A stretch of DNA of 64,000 bases from Arthrobacter sp. U41 (lineage in GTDB: Bacteria > Actinomycetota > Actinomycetes > Actinomycetales > Micrococcaceae). Positions 34,569 to 46,280 of this stretch are shown here, one piece after another (within the stretch, counting starts at the first letter, position 1; each line of letters begins with the position of its first letter). The stretch lies in contig NZ_VEGI01000001.1 in NCBI RefSeq assembly GCF_007679325.1, positions 1,550,001 to 1,614,000 on the forward strand, written 5' to 3'. The translations under genes and the position numbers were made by a program. The notes beneath the pieces were generated by a model. That model saw nothing but the letters and a program-made list of their open reading frames with translations. It had not been told where the DNA came from and searched no databases.

Positions 34569-37534
34569 CTTCCCAGAACGCCCGCCTCGCCGCCGGCGGA
34601 CGCATCGACCGCACCATTTCCTGGCGTTTCACCGTGGACGGCGAGGAATTCACCGGCCACCCCGGCGACACGCTCGCCTCGGCCCTGCTCGCCAACGGCC
34701 GGATCACCGCCGGCAATTCGCTCTACGAGGACCGGCCCCGCGGCATCCTGGCCGCCGGCGTGGAGGAACCCAACGCGCTGGTCCGGGTGGAGCCGCGGTT
34801 CCCGGGCCACGTGGCCGAGTCCATGCTTCCCGCCACCACGGTCACACTGGTGGACGGGCTGAAAGCGGACATGCTCAACGGCCTGGGCCGCCTGGACCCG
34901 GCCGATGACCGCGCCGAGTACGACAAGAAGTACGTGCACATGGACGTCCTGGTGATCGGCGGCGGCCCCGCCGGCCTGGCCGCGGCCCGCGAGGCCGCAC
35001 GCACCGGTGCCCGAGTGATGCTGATGGACGACCAGCCCGAGCTGGGCGGATCGCTCCTCTCCGGCTCCGCGTCGCCCGGGTTGGCCGAGACCATCGAGGG
35101 CAAGCCGGCACTGGACTGGGTGGCGGACGTCGAGGCCGAACTCGTCTCCGGCGCCGAATGCACCGTCCTGAACCGCACCACGGCGTTCGGCGCCTACGAC
35201 GCGAACTACGTCATCGCCGTCCAGAACCGCACGGACCACCTCTCCAGCCCCGCCGCCTCCGGGGTATCGCGGCAGCGTATTTGGCACATCCGTGCCAAGC
35301 AGGTGGTCCTGGCCCCCGGCGCCCACGAACGCCCGCTGGTCTTCGAGAACAACGACAGGCCCGGCATCATGCTCGCGTCAGCCGTCCGCAGCTACCTCAA
35401 CCGCTACGCGGTGGCCGCCGGTCAGCGCGTGGTCATCGGCACCACCAACGACACCGCCTACGCCCTGGCCGCTGACCTTCGGGCCGCCGGGATCAAGGTC
35501 GCGGCCGTCGTCGACGCCCGCCCCAGGCTGACCGACGTCGCCGCTGCCGCCGCCGAGTCCGGCACCCGGGTGCTGATCGGCAGCGCCGTGGCTGACACTG
35601 CCGCCGGAACAGGAACAGCAGCCGGCGACGGCCGGCTGACCAGTGTCACCGTCCGCAGCATCAACGACGACGGCGAACTCACCTCCGGCGTCGAAGAGAT
35701 CGCCTGCGACCTGCTGGCCGTCTCCGGCGGCTGGAGCCCTCTGGTCCATCTCCACTCCCAGCGGCAGGGCAAGCTGCGTTGGGACGAGGACCTGGCGGCC
35801 TTCGTGCCCAGCACCGTGGTTTCCCACCAGCAGATTGTGGGCTCCGGGCGCGGCAGCTTCGATCTGGTTGACTGCCTCGCCGAGGGCCGCTCCGCCGGAA
35901 CCGCAGCAGCCACCGCTGCCGGCTTCCGCCCGGAAAATTCGGACGCAGCCACCGATCTGGTCTTGTCGGAGCCGAAGGCGTCCGCGCCCACCCGCCAGCT
36001 GTGGCTGGTGCCCGGGCAGACCGGCACCCCGGACGACTGGCACCACCACTTCGTCGACTTCCAGCGGGACCAGAGTGTGGCCGACGTCCTGCGCTCCACC
36101 GGGGCCGGGCTGCGGTCCGTGGAGCACATCAAGCGCTACACCTCGATCAGCACCGCGAACGACCAGGGGAAGACCTCCGGTGTCAACGCGATCGGCGTGA
36201 TCGCCGCGGCACTCCGGCACGCCGGCGAGGCCTCCCGCGGCATCGGCGATATCGGCACCACCACCTACCGGGCACCGTTCACCCCCGTGGCGTTCGCCGC
36301 CCTCGCCGGACGCCAGCGTGGTGAACTGTTCGACCCTGCCCGCGTCACCTCGATCCACCCGTGGCACGTGGCCCACGGCGCGTTGTTCGAGGATGTGGGG
36401 CAGTGGAAGCGCCCCTGGTACTACCCGCAGGACGGCGAGGACATGGACACCGCGGTGCTCCGCGAATGCGCCGCCGTCCGCGAATCCGTGGGCTTTATGG
36501 ACGCCACCACCCTGGGCAAGATCGAAATCCGGGGCAAGGACGCCGGTGAGTTCCTCAACCGGATCTACACCAACGCGTTCAAGAAACTCGCCCCCGGTTC
36601 CGCCCGCTACGGCGTGATGTGCATGGCGGACGGCATGATCTTCGACGACGGCGTGACCCTCCGGCTCGATGAGGACCGGTACTTCATGACCACCACCACC
36701 GGCGGCGCCGCGAAGGTGCTGGACTGGCTGGAGGAATGGCTGCAGACCGAATGGCCCGGCCTGGACGTGCACTGCACCTCGGTGACCGAACAGTGGACCA
36801 CGATCGCCGTCGTCGGGCCCAAATCCCGTGCGGTGCTCGCGAAGGTGGCGCCCGAACTCGCCGCCGACGGCGGGCTGGAGGCGGAAGCCTTCCCGTTCAT
36901 GACCTTCCGCGAAACCACCCTCGCCTCCGGCGTGCAGGCGCGGATCTGCCGCATCTCGTTCTCCGGCGAACTGGCGTACGAGATCAACGTGCCGGCCTGG
37001 TACGGGCTGAACACCTGGGAAGCCGTCGCCGCCGCCGGCGCCGAATTCAACATCACCCCGTACGGCACCGAAACCATGCACGTGCTCCGCGCCGAAAAGG
37101 GCTACCCGATTGTCGGCCAGGACACCGACGGGACCGTCACCCCGCAGGACGCCGGGATGGAATGGGTGGTCTCCAAGGTCAAGGACTTCATCGGCAAGCG
37201 CTCCTACGCCCGGGCCGACGCCCGGCGCGAGGACCGCAAGCACCTGGTCAGCGTCCTTCCCGTGGACGGCTCGCTGCGGCTGCCGGAAGGCAGCCAGCTG
37301 GTGGAGAAGGGGATCACCACGAACCCCGCCTACGGCCCCGTCCCGATGCAGGGCTTTGTCACCTCGAGCTACCACAGCGCCGCACTGGGCCGGTCGTTCG
37401 CCCTGGCCCTGATCAAGAACGGCCGCAACCGCATCGGCGAGACCCTCGTGGCCGCCGCCGGCGACCAGCTGGTGGATGTGGTCGTCGCCGAAACCGTACT
37501 TTTTGACCCCGAAGGGACCCGCAAAGATGGTTAA
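34565..37534 (+). CDS. soxA: sarcosine oxidase alpha subunit
   Basis: 989-residue subunit. Residues about 10-100 form a 2Fe-2S-ferredoxin-like fold without cysteines ([24 protein letters not shown]); NAD-binding Rossmann domain at [23 protein letters not shown]; the last 400 residues form a GcvT/YgfZ-like THF-binding domain ([51 protein letters not shown]) that receives formaldehyde as methylene-THF. Start is the GTG that overlaps the soxD stop; longer frames are shadows. Overlaps soxG by 8 bp. Confidence 0.95.
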   Translation: MTSQNARLAAGGRIDRTISWRFTVDGEEFTGHPGDTLASALLANGRITAGNSLYEDRPRGILAAGVEEPNALVRVEPRFPGHVAESMLPATTVTLVDGLKADMLNGLGRLDPADDRAEYDKKYVHMDVLVIGGGPAGLAAAREAARTGARVMLMDDQPELGGSLLSGSASPGLAETIEGKPALDWVADVEAELVSGAECTVLNRTTAFGAYDANYVIAVQNRTDHLSSPAASGVSRQRIWHIRAKQVVLAPGAHERPLVFENNDRPGIMLASAVRSYLNRYAVAAGQRVVIGTTNDTAYALAADLRAAGIKVAAVVDARPRLTDVAAAAAESGTRVLIGSAVADTAAGTGTAAGDGRLTSVTVRSINDDGELTSGVEEIACDLLAVSGGWSPLVHLHSQRQGKLRWDEDLAAFVPSTVVSHQQIVGSGRGSFDLVDCLAEGRSAGTAAATAAGFRPENSDAATDLVLSEPKASAPTRQLWLVPGQTGTPDDWHHHFVDFQRDQSVADVLRSTGAGLRSVEHIKRYTSISTANDQGKTSGVNAIGVIAAALRHAGEASRGIGDIGTTTYRAPFTPVAFAALAGRQRGELFDPARVTSIHPWHVAHGALFEDVGQWKRPWYYPQDGEDMDTAVLRECAAVRESVGFMDATTLGKIEIRGKDAGEFLNRIYTNAFKKLAPGSARYGVMCMADGMIFDDGVTLRLDEDRYFMTTTTGGAAKVLDWLEEWLQTEWPGLDVHCTSVTEQWTTIAVVGPKSRAVLAKVAPELAADGGLEAEAFPFMTFRETTLASGVQARICRISFSGELAYEINVPAWYGLNTWEAVAAAGAEFNITPYGTETMHVLRAEKGYPIVGQDTDGTVTPQDAGMEWVVSKVKDFIGKRSYARADARREDRKHLVSVLPVDGSLRLPEGSQLVEKGITTNPAYGPVPMQGFVTSSYHSAALGRSFALALIKNGRNRIGETLVAAAGDQLVDVVVAETVLFDPEGTRKDG

Positions 37535-38161
37535 CACCGCAGCACTCACCGGCATCAATGGACTCCGCGAAATCCGCCGCAGCCCGGCCTCGCACCTGGC
37601 CGCAGCCCTGGAAACCGGCTCCGTCCCGGGAACGGTGGTCCTCAAGGAGGGCCCCTTCCAGACCATGGCCGGGGTCCGCGTGGACCCCGCATCCGAGGCG
37701 GGGTCACGGATCGCCTCCGTCACCGGCGGGCTGCCGGCCCGCTGCGGCCAGGTGGCCGGCGCGGAGCAGGTCAGCGTCCTGTGGCTGGGACCGTCCGAGT
37801 TCCTGGTGGTGGCACCTGAGGAGGACCACGACACCCTGGGCGGAGACCTGCTGGGCTCCCTCACCGCCGCCCTGGGCGACGGCCCGGGCCAGGTGGTGGA
37901 CCTGTCCGCGAACCGCACCATGTTCGAGCTCACCGGCCCGCGGGCCCGGGCGGTGCTGGAGAAGGGCTGCGCCCTGGACCTGCACCCGCGCAGCTTCACG
38001 CCGGGGACCGCCCTGGCGACGGAGGTCGGCAACATCCCGGTGGTCCTGCTGAAGACCGGGGAGGAGAGCTTCCGGCTGTTCCCCCGCGCCTCGTTTGCGG
38101 ACTTCCTGGGCCGTTGGCTCCTGGACGCCATGAGGGAGTTCGCTTCCCCCGAGGTGCCCTG

Positions 38162-38162
<1 letters not shown>
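37527..38162 (+). CDS. soxG: sarcosine oxidase gamma subunit
   Basis: 211-residue subunit of the sarcosine oxidase complex with the GcvT-related fold seen in Sox[61 protein letters not shown] and [32 protein letters not shown] preceded by GAAGGGACCC; stop shares one base with the sdaA start (TGATG). Confidence 0.94.
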
Positions 38163-39535
<1,373 letters not shown>

Positions 39536-39538
39536 GCC

Positions 39539-40435
39539 ATGACTGCCATCGAAACTGAAACCGCCCTCCCCCGGCCGGCCACCACCGTGGAGCATGTCCT
39601 GACGCTGGACTGCCGGGAGTCCCCGGGCATCGTCCACGCCGTCTCCGGCTTCCTGCTGGAACACGGTTGCGACATCATCGACAACCAGCAGTTCGGCGAG
39701 CGCTCCGAAGGGCACTTCTTTATGCGGGTGCATTTTGCGTCCGACGGCGATGCGTCCACCGCGGACACCCTGCGGGCCGCGTTCGCCCCGGTGGCCGACC
39801 GCTTCGGGATGAGCTGGCGGCTGGAGCCGCACGGTTCCAAACGCCGTGTGCTGATCATGGTGTCCAAGTTCGGGCACTGCCTCAACGACCTGCTGTTCCG
39901 GGCCCGGATTGGCGAACTTCCCGTCGACGTGGTGGCCGTGGTCTCCAACCACACGGACCACCAGACGCTGGTGGAATGGCACGGCATCCCGTTCTTCCAC
40001 GTGCCCGTCACCGCCGCCACCAAGCCCGCGGCGGAGGCCCGGCTGCTGGAGCTCATTGACCAGTTCGACGTCGAACTGGTGGTCCTGGCCCGCTACATGC
40101 AGGTCCTCAGCGACGACCTCACGCGCAAGCTGGACGGCCGGGCCATCAACATCCACCACTCGTTCCTGCCCAGCTTCAAGGGCGCCAAGCCGTACCACCA
40201 GGCCTACGCCCGCGGTGTGAAAACCGTGGGGGCCACCGCCCACTACGTCAACGCGGAACTGGACGAGGGGCCCATCATCTCCCAGCAGGTGGTGGAGGTG
40301 GACCACACGTACGGGCCGGAAGACCTGGTGGCGGCCGGCCGGGACACCGAGTGCAAGGCGCTCAGCAACGCCGTGCGCTGGCACTGCGAGGGCCGGGTGA
40401 TCCTCCAGGGAAACAGGACGGTGGTCCTGAAGTAG
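39539..40435 (+). CDS. purU: formyltetrahydrofolate deformylase
   Basis: 298-residue enzyme hydrolysing 10-formyl-THF to formate and THF. N-terminal ACT domain (LTLDCRESPGIVHAVSGFLLEHGCDIIDNQQF) and formyltransferase domain with KFGHCLNDLLFR, VSNHTDHQTLVEWHGIPF, INIHHSFLPSFKGAKPYHQAYARGVK and the catalytic Asp in ELDEGPI. It prevents THF trapping when sarcosine oxidation floods the C1 pool. Three bases after sdaA. Confidence 0.96.
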   Translation: MTAIETETALPRPATTVEHVLTLDCRESPGIVHAVSGFLLEHGCDIIDNQQFGERSEGHFFMRVHFASDGDASTADTLRAAFAPVADRFGMSWRLEPHGSKRRVLIMVSKFGHCLNDLLFRARIGELPVDVVAVVSNHTDHQTLVEWHGIPFFHVPVTAATKPAAEARLLELIDQFDVELVVLARYMQVLSDDLTRKLDGRAINIHHSFLPSFKGAKPYHQAYARGVKTVGATAHYVNAELDEGPIISQQVVEVDHTYGPEDLVAAGRDTECKALSNAVRWHCEGRVILQGNRTVVLK

Positions 40436-40529
40436 CCTGCGTGGTCCGGAGAGCGGGACTCTGTGCGAAGATCTCCGGACCGGGCGGCAACCGTTTCCGG
40501 GCCCGGCGGTTGTCACTACACTGGGACGC

Positions 40530-41897
40530 ATGACCGAGGCCTTGCGCACTCCGGCACAGCGGTCCCGCACGTTCGCCGGGATCCTGGTAAACACCGCCCT
40601 CGCCAACATCACCACCAGTTATCTGTGGTTCGCGCTGACCTTCTGGGTGTACCTGCAGACCCGCAACGTGATCGCCACCGGGGTGATCGGCGGCGCGTAC
40701 ATGCTGCTGATCGCCCTGTCCAGCATCAGCTTCGGCACCTTCGTGGACCGCTACCGCAAGCTGGCCGTGATGCGCTTCGCCGCCGGCTTCACGCTGGTGA
40801 TGTTCGTGCTGTCCGGGGTCATGTTCCTGCTGACACCCGCCGCCCGGCTCCTGGACCTGACACAGCCCTGGTTCTGGGTCTTCACCCTGATCATCCTGGT
40901 CGGAGCGGTGGTGGAAAACATGCGCAACATTGCCCTCTCCACCACGGTCACCATCCTCATTGAGCCGGACCGGCGGGCCAACGCCAACGGGCTGGTGGGC
41001 ATGGTGCAGGGACTGATGTTCATCGTCACCTCGCTGCTCTCCGGGCTGTCGGTCGGGCTGCTGGGCATGGGCTGGACGATCGTCGTCGCGATAGTGCTCA
41101 CGGCGCTGGCCTTCGCGCACCTGCTGATGCTGCGCATGCCCGAGGAGGTGCGCGCGGCCGCCTCTGACGCGCACGGCGGATTCGACCTGCGCGGGTCCCT
41201 CGCCGCCGTGCTGGCCATTTCCGGGCTGTTCGCGCTGATCCTGTTCTCCACGTTCAACAACTTCATCGGCGGTGTCTACATGGCGCTGATGGATCCCTAC
41301 GGCCTGGAAATGTTTTCGGTGGAGCTGTGGGGGACCTACTTCGCGCTCGGCGCCACCGGGTTCATCGTGGGCGGCGCGCTGATCGGCAAGTTCGGACTCG
41401 GGTCCAACCCTCTGCGCACCATGCTCATCGCGGTGATCGTCATGGGGGTCCTGGGAGCGGTGTTCACACTGCGGGAGTGGGCCTGGCTGTACATCGCCGG
41501 CATCTGGCTCTACCTGGTCCTGGTGCCCTTCGTGGAGGCTGCGGAGCAGACGGTCATCCAGCAGGTGGTGCCCCTCAACCGGCAGGGCCGGGTATTCGGA
41601 TTCGCCATGGCGTTCGAGTCCGCGGCAGCGCCGATCACCGCGTTCCTCATCGCGCCGATCGCCCAGGTCTGGATCATCCCCTACGCCCGGTCCGCGGAGG
41701 GTGCCGCCCAGCTGGCCCCGCTGCTGGGCGAGGGAACCTCCCGCGGCATCGCCCTGGTGTTCCTGGTGGCCGGGATCATCATGATCGCGGCCGCACTGCT
41801 GGCCTTCCTGACCCCGGTCTACCGCCGGGTCTCGGCGTCGTACGCGCGGACGGCCGCCGAGGAGTCGGGGATGGCGAACACCTCGTCGTCTAAATGA
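40530..41897 (+). CDS. MFS transporter
   Basis: 455-residue major facilitator with about 12 helices; loop 2-3 motif GTFVDRYRKLAVM and a second-half counterpart. The subtype resembles the actinobacterial EntS-like exporters. It starts 94 bp after purU and may or may not belong to the sarcosine operon; no promoter is obvious in the gap. Substrate unknown. Confidence 0.85.
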   Translation: MTEALRTPAQRSRTFAGILVNTALANITTSYLWFALTFWVYLQTRNVIATGVIGGAYMLLIALSSISFGTFVDRYRKLAVMRFAAGFTLVMFVLSGVMFLLTPAARLLDLTQPWFWVFTLIILVGAVVENMRNIALSTTVTILIEPDRRANANGLVGMVQGLMFIVTSLLSGLSVGLLGMGWTIVVAIVLTALAFAHLLMLRMPEEVRAAASDAHGGFDLRGSLAAVLAISGLFALILFSTFNNFIGGVYMALMDPYGLEMFSVELWGTYFALGATGFIVGGALIGKFGLGSNPLRTMLIAVIVMGVLGAVFTLREWAWLYIAGIWLYLVLVPFVEAAEQTVIQQVVPLNRQGRVFGFAMAFESAAAPITAFLIAPIAQVWIIPYARSAEGAAQLAPLLGEGTSRGIALVFLVAGIIMIAAALLAFLTPVYRRVSASYARTAAEESGMANTSSSK

Positions 41898-41910
41898 GCA
41901 GGAACTGCTT

Positions 41911-42252
41911 CTAGGTGCCCGGCCCGTCCGGCAGGCCGGCATCAACCGGGAAAGTCATGAACGCCGGCGTCTCGTACGGATGCGCGGACAGCGCAGCGCC
42001 CACGACGGCGGCGCGCCGGGAGCGCGGGTAAATGGCCTCGATCCGGGTTTCCGGCACTTCCTCGGGAGATCCGACGGCGCCGATGGCCGGGTTCGCGCCG
42101 GGCAGCGGCGTGAAGCGCCCGGTGCCTTCGAGGCTGAACGAGCAGTGCGAGTAGTTGCCCAGCCGGCCCGCCCCGGCGTCGCCGATGGCCTGCCGGACAG
42201 TCTGTGCGGCATCGATGGGGACGTAGATGACCAGGCAATCCATGGGCTCCAT
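41911..42252 (-). CDS. NIF3/YqfO C-domain-like small protein
   Basis: 113-residue protein (or 110 from the second Met at 42243). The segment MDCLVIYVPIDAAQTVRQAIGDAGAGRLGNYSHCSFSLEGTGRFTPLPGANPAIG matches the ferredoxin-like domain inserted in NIF3-family proteins such as YqfO, here standing alone. Ends SAHPYETPAFMTFPV, also typical. No catalytic residues known; role unknown. Convergent with the MFS gene. Confidence 0.8.
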   Translation of the reverse strand: MEPMDCLVIYVPIDAAQTVRQAIGDAGAGRLGNYSHCSFSLEGTGRFTPLPGANPAIGAVGSPEEVPETRIEAIYPRSRRAAVVGAALSAHPYETPAFMTFPVDAGLPDGPGT

Positions 42253-42306
42253 GGCTGAAAGTCTGGCACGGACCGCCGCGGAATGGCTCGCCGTGCTGAT
42301 CAGCCG

Positions 42307-43203
42307 TCAGCCGGCTGGCTGTTTCCCCGGCTGCTGCTGCCCGGGGTGCTGAGCGTATTCCGTAGCGGCCCAAGAGGCGAGCAGGCGCAGGGCCTGTTCA
42401 GAGGGCGAGCCCGGCTCCGCGCTGTAAATGGTCAGGGTAAGGCCGGGCTCGGCCGCCATCTCGAGTCCTTCGTAGGCAACGGTGATCTCGCCGACGATTG
42501 GGTGACGGAAGGTTTTGAAGCCGGCGCCGTGATGGCGGACGTTGTGCGAGCTCCAGCGGCGCCGGAACTCCTGGCTTCGCGTGCTCAGCTCGCCCACCAG
42601 GTCATGGAGTTCCTTGTTGTGCGGGTCCCGGCCGGCTTCGGCGCGCAGAATGGAGACGACGACGTCGGCGGCGCTGTCCCAGTCGGCGTGGAAGTCCCGG
42701 CCGCGCTCGTCGAGGAAGGTGAAACGGGCGAGGTTCGGCGGCTGGCCAGGCATGTCGTACACGTCCTTGTAGAAGGCACGCGCGAGTGAGTTGACGGCCA
42801 GCAGGTCCATGCGGCCGTTGCGGACGAACGCCGGCCCGGAGGTGACGGCGTCGAGAGCCCACTGCAGGCTGGTGTGCGGCGTCCAGCTCTTTGAACTCCG
42901 GCGCTTGGGCGGCCGCGCCACGGGGCTTGCCGCGTGTGCCAGATCGAAAAGGTGTGCCCGTTCGGCGTCGTCCAGGCGCAAGGCTTTGGCGATGGCGTCG
43001 AGGATTTCAGGGGATGCGCCGCTGATGGCGCCCCTTTCCAGCCGGATGTAGTACTCAACGCTCACTCCGGCGAGGGTTGCCACTTCGCTGCGGCGCAGCC
43101 CGGCCACTCGGCGGTTCGTCCCTGCCGGCAGCCCGAGGTCCTCGGGCGAGATCTTGGCGCGCCGTGAGGTGAGAAATTCGCGAACGTCTGCACGGTTGTT
43201 CAT
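42307..43203 (-). CDS. XRE family regulator with MmyB-like ligand domain
   Basis: 298-residue regulator. N-terminal HTH (REFLTSRRAKISPEDLGL...RVAGLRRSEVATLAGVSVEYYIRLERG) and a C-terminal PAS-like MmyB domain (VNSLARAFYKDVYD, RFTFLDERGRDFHADWDSAAD, VGELSTRSQEFRRRWSSHNVR) thought to sense a fatty-acid-like ligand. Divergent from a cyclophilin-like lipoprotein and an MFS efflux gene, its probable targets. Confidence 0.92.
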   Translation of the reverse strand: MNNRADVREFLTSRRAKISPEDLGLPAGTNRRVAGLRRSEVATLAGVSVEYYIRLERGAISGASPEILDAIAKALRLDDAERAHLFDLAHAASPVARPPKRRSSKSWTPHTSLQWALDAVTSGPAFVRNGRMDLLAVNSLARAFYKDVYDMPGQPPNLARFTFLDERGRDFHADWDSAADVVVSILRAEAGRDPHNKELHDLVGELSTRSQEFRRRWSSHNVRHHGAGFKTFRHPIVGEITVAYEGLEMAAEPGLTLTIYSAEPGSPSEQALRLLASWAATEYAQHPGQQQPGKQPAG

Positions 43204-43334
43204 GAATCCACGATAGGTCCCCCGCCGGCGTGCAGGGAGTCCCTCCGGGTACCCCCATCAAGCGGGGCTCCCTCCGACCGCAGGGACGTGGTGTGGTGGA
43301 ATGCACCGGATCTTTTGGAAGGCAACCATCTCCC

Positions 43335-43835
43335 ATGCAACTGAAAAAACCGCCCCTGAGCCCGATCATCGTGCTGGCGTTGTGCCTCGCCGGGTGCAGC
43401 ACCCTCTCGAACCACCCCGCCTCCCCCACTCCGCCGACCTCCCCGCCGGAAACAACTTCGGCAACCGCCGCGTCTTCCCAGCTCGCCCCCATCACCATCC
43501 AGATCGACGGCGAGACCGTGACCGGAACGCTCTCCGGCAACACGGCTGCACGTTCCCTGTTCGAGCAGCTTCCCCTGACGCTCTCCTTCCGCGACCACGG
43601 AGGGCAGGAAAAAATCGCAAAGCTACCGGGCCCTCTTTCCCTCGACGGCGTGCCCGCCGGCGATGACGCAGATCCACTGACCATCGGCTACTACGCACCT
43701 GACCAAGCCCTCGTCCTCTACTACGAGCACGTCGGGCCCTTCCCCGGAATCGTGCGGATCGGATCGTTCGACGACCTCGCGACGGTACGGGACCGCACGG
43801 GCGGTTTCACCGCCACGCTGGCCCCCGGAGGCTGA
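43335..43835 (+). CDS. cyclophilin-like domain lipoprotein
   Basis: 166-residue exported lipoprotein: signal LSPIIVLALCLAGC then a Ser/Thr/Pro linker. The domain from about residue 55 (ITIQIDGETVTGTLSGNTAARSLFEQLPLTLSFRDHGGQEKIAKL) and GYYAPDQALVLYYEHVG match the small bacterial cyclophilin-like fold (Cyclophil_like). Function unknown; prolyl isomerase activity has not been shown for this group. It sits between the XRE regulator and an MFS gene, a common trio in actinobacteria. Confidence 0.82.
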   Translation: MQLKKPPLSPIIVLALCLAGCSTLSNHPASPTPPTSPPETTSATAASSQLAPITIQIDGETVTGTLSGNTAARSLFEQLPLTLSFRDHGGQEKIAKLPGPLSLDGVPAGDDADPLTIGYYAPDQALVLYYEHVGPFPGIVRIGSFDDLATVRDRTGGFTATLAPGG

Positions 43836-43883
43836 TCGGGGAACCCCACCCCAGACCTTCCCCACATACAGAACGGAACCGTT

Positions 43884-45155
43884 TTGACTCGAGCAACCCT
43901 TCAGGATGACGCCGGCGCTGCGCCCGTCGACGGCCTGCCTCACGAAAACCTCGGCACCTTTGAGGACACGAAGGCTTCGGCGCCGGAGGGCCATCTTTCC
44001 GTCCAGGCCCGGCGTTTTCCCTGGGCAGCGCTGCTGGTCATGGCCCTGATGGGATTTCTCCTGATCGCCACCGAAACCATGCCCGCCGGTCTGTTGCCGC
44101 AGATCGCCTCGGGGCTGAACAGCAACGAGGGCACCGCAGGACAGTTTGTCAGTGCCTACGCCCTCGGAACAGTCATTGCGGCACTGCCCGCAATCGCCAT
44201 GACGCGGGGCCTGCGACGGAAGCCCGTCTTCATGGTCGGGATCCTCGGTTTCCTGGCCGCGAACCTCATCACGGTGTTCTCCACCGACATCGTGCTCTCC
44301 CTGGGAGCGCGGCTCCTTGCCGGTGCATTCTCCGGCCTGCTGTGGGGGATGCTCGCCGGCTACGCCCAGCGCATCACGGCTCCTGGACATGCCGGCCGGG
44401 CCTTGGCGGTCGCATCCCTTGGAACCCCCGTCGGCCTGGCAGTAGGGACGCCCTTCGGAGCGTGGCTCGGCACGACCCTCGACTGGCGCTGGTCCTTCGG
44501 AGTGCTCTCCATTCTCACGATCGTCACTGTCCTGCTCGCGGCCATCCTCGTTCCGGATGCACCCGGCCAACGGGCTGCGACACGTGTGCCGTTGGTCCGC
44601 GTCTTCGGCATCCCGGGCGTCGCGGTGGTCCTTGCCGTCATTGTCGCCTGGATGCTCGGGCACAACATCATGTACACGTACATTGGCTCCTATCTCCGCA
44701 CGGCAGGCCTTCAGCTCTCGGTCGACGTCGCACTTGTGACGTTCGGCGCGGCGGCCATTGCCGGAATCGCCATCACCGGGGCAGTAATCGACAAAGGCCT
44801 TCGACGTCTGGTCCTGCTGAGCGTCGGGGCCGTCCTGGTGGCCGGTGTCATCTTGACCGTCGGCCACGCGTCGTTAGCGGCAGTCCTTGTGGCCATCGTC
44901 CTGTGGGGTATCGCCTTCGGCGGCGCAGCAGCCCAGCTGCAAACGGCGATCAGCGCAGCAAGCGGCGAGAACGCCGACGTCGCCAACTCAATGCTGGGCG
45001 TCGCGTTCAACCTCGCCATCTTCGCCGCGGGCGTGGCCGGCGCGGTGGTGATCAGCAACTTCGACGGGTTGGTGCTGCCAATCGTCCTGGTGGGGCTTGC
45101 CGCCGTCGCGCTCTTCATCGCTGTTGCCGGGCGCCGCACAGCATTTCCCACGTAA
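43884..45155 (+). CDS. MFS transporter (DHA1/sugar efflux type)
   Basis: 423-residue transporter beginning at TTG 43884 (GGAACC upstream). About 12 helices; hallmark TETMPAGLLPQIASGL in helix 1, RKPVFMVGILGF after helix 2 and LGTPVGLAVGTPFGAWLG in helix 5, as in AraJ/SotB-type exporters. Follows the cyclophilin-like lipoprotein by 48 bp, likely co-transcribed and regulated by the XRE protein. Exported compound unknown. Confidence 0.88.
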   Translation: MTRATLQDDAGAAPVDGLPHENLGTFEDTKASAPEGHLSVQARRFPWAALLVMALMGFLLIATETMPAGLLPQIASGLNSNEGTAGQFVSAYALGTVIAALPAIAMTRGLRRKPVFMVGILGFLAANLITVFSTDIVLSLGARLLAGAFSGLLWGMLAGYAQRITAPGHAGRALAVASLGTPVGLAVGTPFGAWLGTTLDWRWSFGVLSILTIVTVLLAAILVPDAPGQRAATRVPLVRVFGIPGVAVVLAVIVAWMLGHNIMYTYIGSYLRTAGLQLSVDVALVTFGAAAIAGIAITGAVIDKGLRRLVLLSVGAVLVAGVILTVGHASLAAVLVAIVLWGIAFGGAAAQLQTAISAASGENADVANSMLGVAFNLAIFAAGVAGAVVISNFDGLVLPIVLVGLAAVALFIAVAGRRTAFPT

Positions 45156-45252
45156 CCGAACCGCTTTGACTGCTCGAAAGTCGCCGTTGTGCCCGGAGGG
45201 AGGGTATGGACAGCGAGCGAGGCATTTTCCGCGTCGGGGCTGATAATCAAGA

Positions 45253-45885
45253 ATGACGGCGTTCACGGACTCCCTTGCGGCTGTTGCCGCCCTCTACTCG
45301 CTGGGTGCTGCAGCGGTTGCCATCCTTCTCGTTGTCGCGCTGCACAAACTCGAACCGGAGTTCGATCCCTCCTGGCGGATGCTCAGTGAATACTCGCTGG
45401 GCCGGTACGGCGTGCTCATGCGGATTGCATTCATCCTCGGCGGGACCGGCGTCGCAGCTTCCGGCCTTGCCTTGTGGCCGCCCGCCGGTGTTCTGGCTGC
45501 CGGACTTCCCGTGGTGGCGCTTGGCCCGATCGGGGCGGCTTTCGTCGATACGGACCCGATCACGACGCCGCGGCCGGAGATCACGGGCCGGGGCAAGGTC
45601 CATGCCGGTCTGGGCTCGCTCTTCATCCTGGGCTTTCCCATCGCCGCGACCTGCGCCGGGATCGGCGCTGCCATGCATTCGCCCGCCGGGCAAATTCTCG
45701 TGTGGGCAGCGGTCATCCCGTGGGCGGGCCTTATCTGGTTCCTTGGCGCGACGTTCCGGTTCGGTCAACCCGACGCGGTGGGGAAACCCGAGGTACTCAT
45801 CGGCTGGCCCAACCGCTTCAGCATGCTGGCATACATGGCCTGGGTCGCACTGGCAGGCGGCCTGACGCTGATCCAGGCTCTTTGA
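45253..45885 (+). CDS. DUF998 membrane protein
   Basis: 210-residue membrane protein with five to six hydrophobic segments (SLGAAAVAILLVVAL, IAFILGGTGVAASGLALWP, GLGSLFILGFPIAATCAGI, ILVWAAVIPWAGLIWFLGA). The opening EPEFDPSWRMLSEYSLGRYG is the hallmark of DUF998 proteins, function unknown. Ribosome site weak; stands alone. Confidence 0.82.
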   Translation: MTAFTDSLAAVAALYSLGAAAVAILLVVALHKLEPEFDPSWRMLSEYSLGRYGVLMRIAFILGGTGVAASGLALWPPAGVLAAGLPVVALGPIGAAFVDTDPITTPRPEITGRGKVHAGLGSLFILGFPIAATCAGIGAAMHSPAGQILVWAAVIPWAGLIWFLGATFRFGQPDAVGKPEVLIGWPNRFSMLAYMAWVALAGGLTLIQAL

Positions 45886-45910
45886 GGACCGACGTACAAC
45901 AGTGGTCGAA

Positions 45911-46219
45911 CTAAGGCCGGGCAGGCACGGCCAGGATCTGCTCATAGTGTTCCACCGTTGGAAACGGCGAATAGAAATGATGCAGCAGCCCGCGCCATTC
46001 CTGGTACTCCGCCGAGCCCCTGAAGCCTTCCGTGTGGTCTTCCAGGCGGGTCCATTCCACGAGCAGCAGATACGTGGCGGCGTTCTCGATGCATCGCGAA
46101 AGCGTGAGGCCGTGGAATCCAGGCATGGAAGCAATGATGAGCTTTGCCTTGCTGAAGGCGATCTCGAAATCGTCCTCCATACCGGGCCGGACGGAGAGCA
46201 AGGCATGTTCGGTGATCAT
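45911..46219 (-). CDS. antibiotic biosynthesis monooxygenase (ABM) domain protein
   Basis: 102-residue single ferredoxin-like ABM domain: ITEHALLSVRPGMEDDFEIAFSKAKLIIASMPGFHGLTLSRCIENAATYLLLVEWTRLEDHTEGFRGSAEYQEWR. Such dimers act in oxygen-dependent or heme-related chemistry, or in detoxification. Start at 46219 fits the family opening; a Met seven residues earlier adds nothing conserved. Not obviously in an operon. Confidence 0.85.
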   Translation of the reverse strand: MITEHALLSVRPGMEDDFEIAFSKAKLIIASMPGFHGLTLSRCIENAATYLLLVEWTRLEDHTEGFRGSAEYQEWRGLLHHFYSPFPTVEHYEQILAVPARP

Positions 46220-46280
46220 CCCACCATCATGACCCATCATTTACCGCCGGCTTTCACGCGGGAATGAAGGGGGCGGCGAC

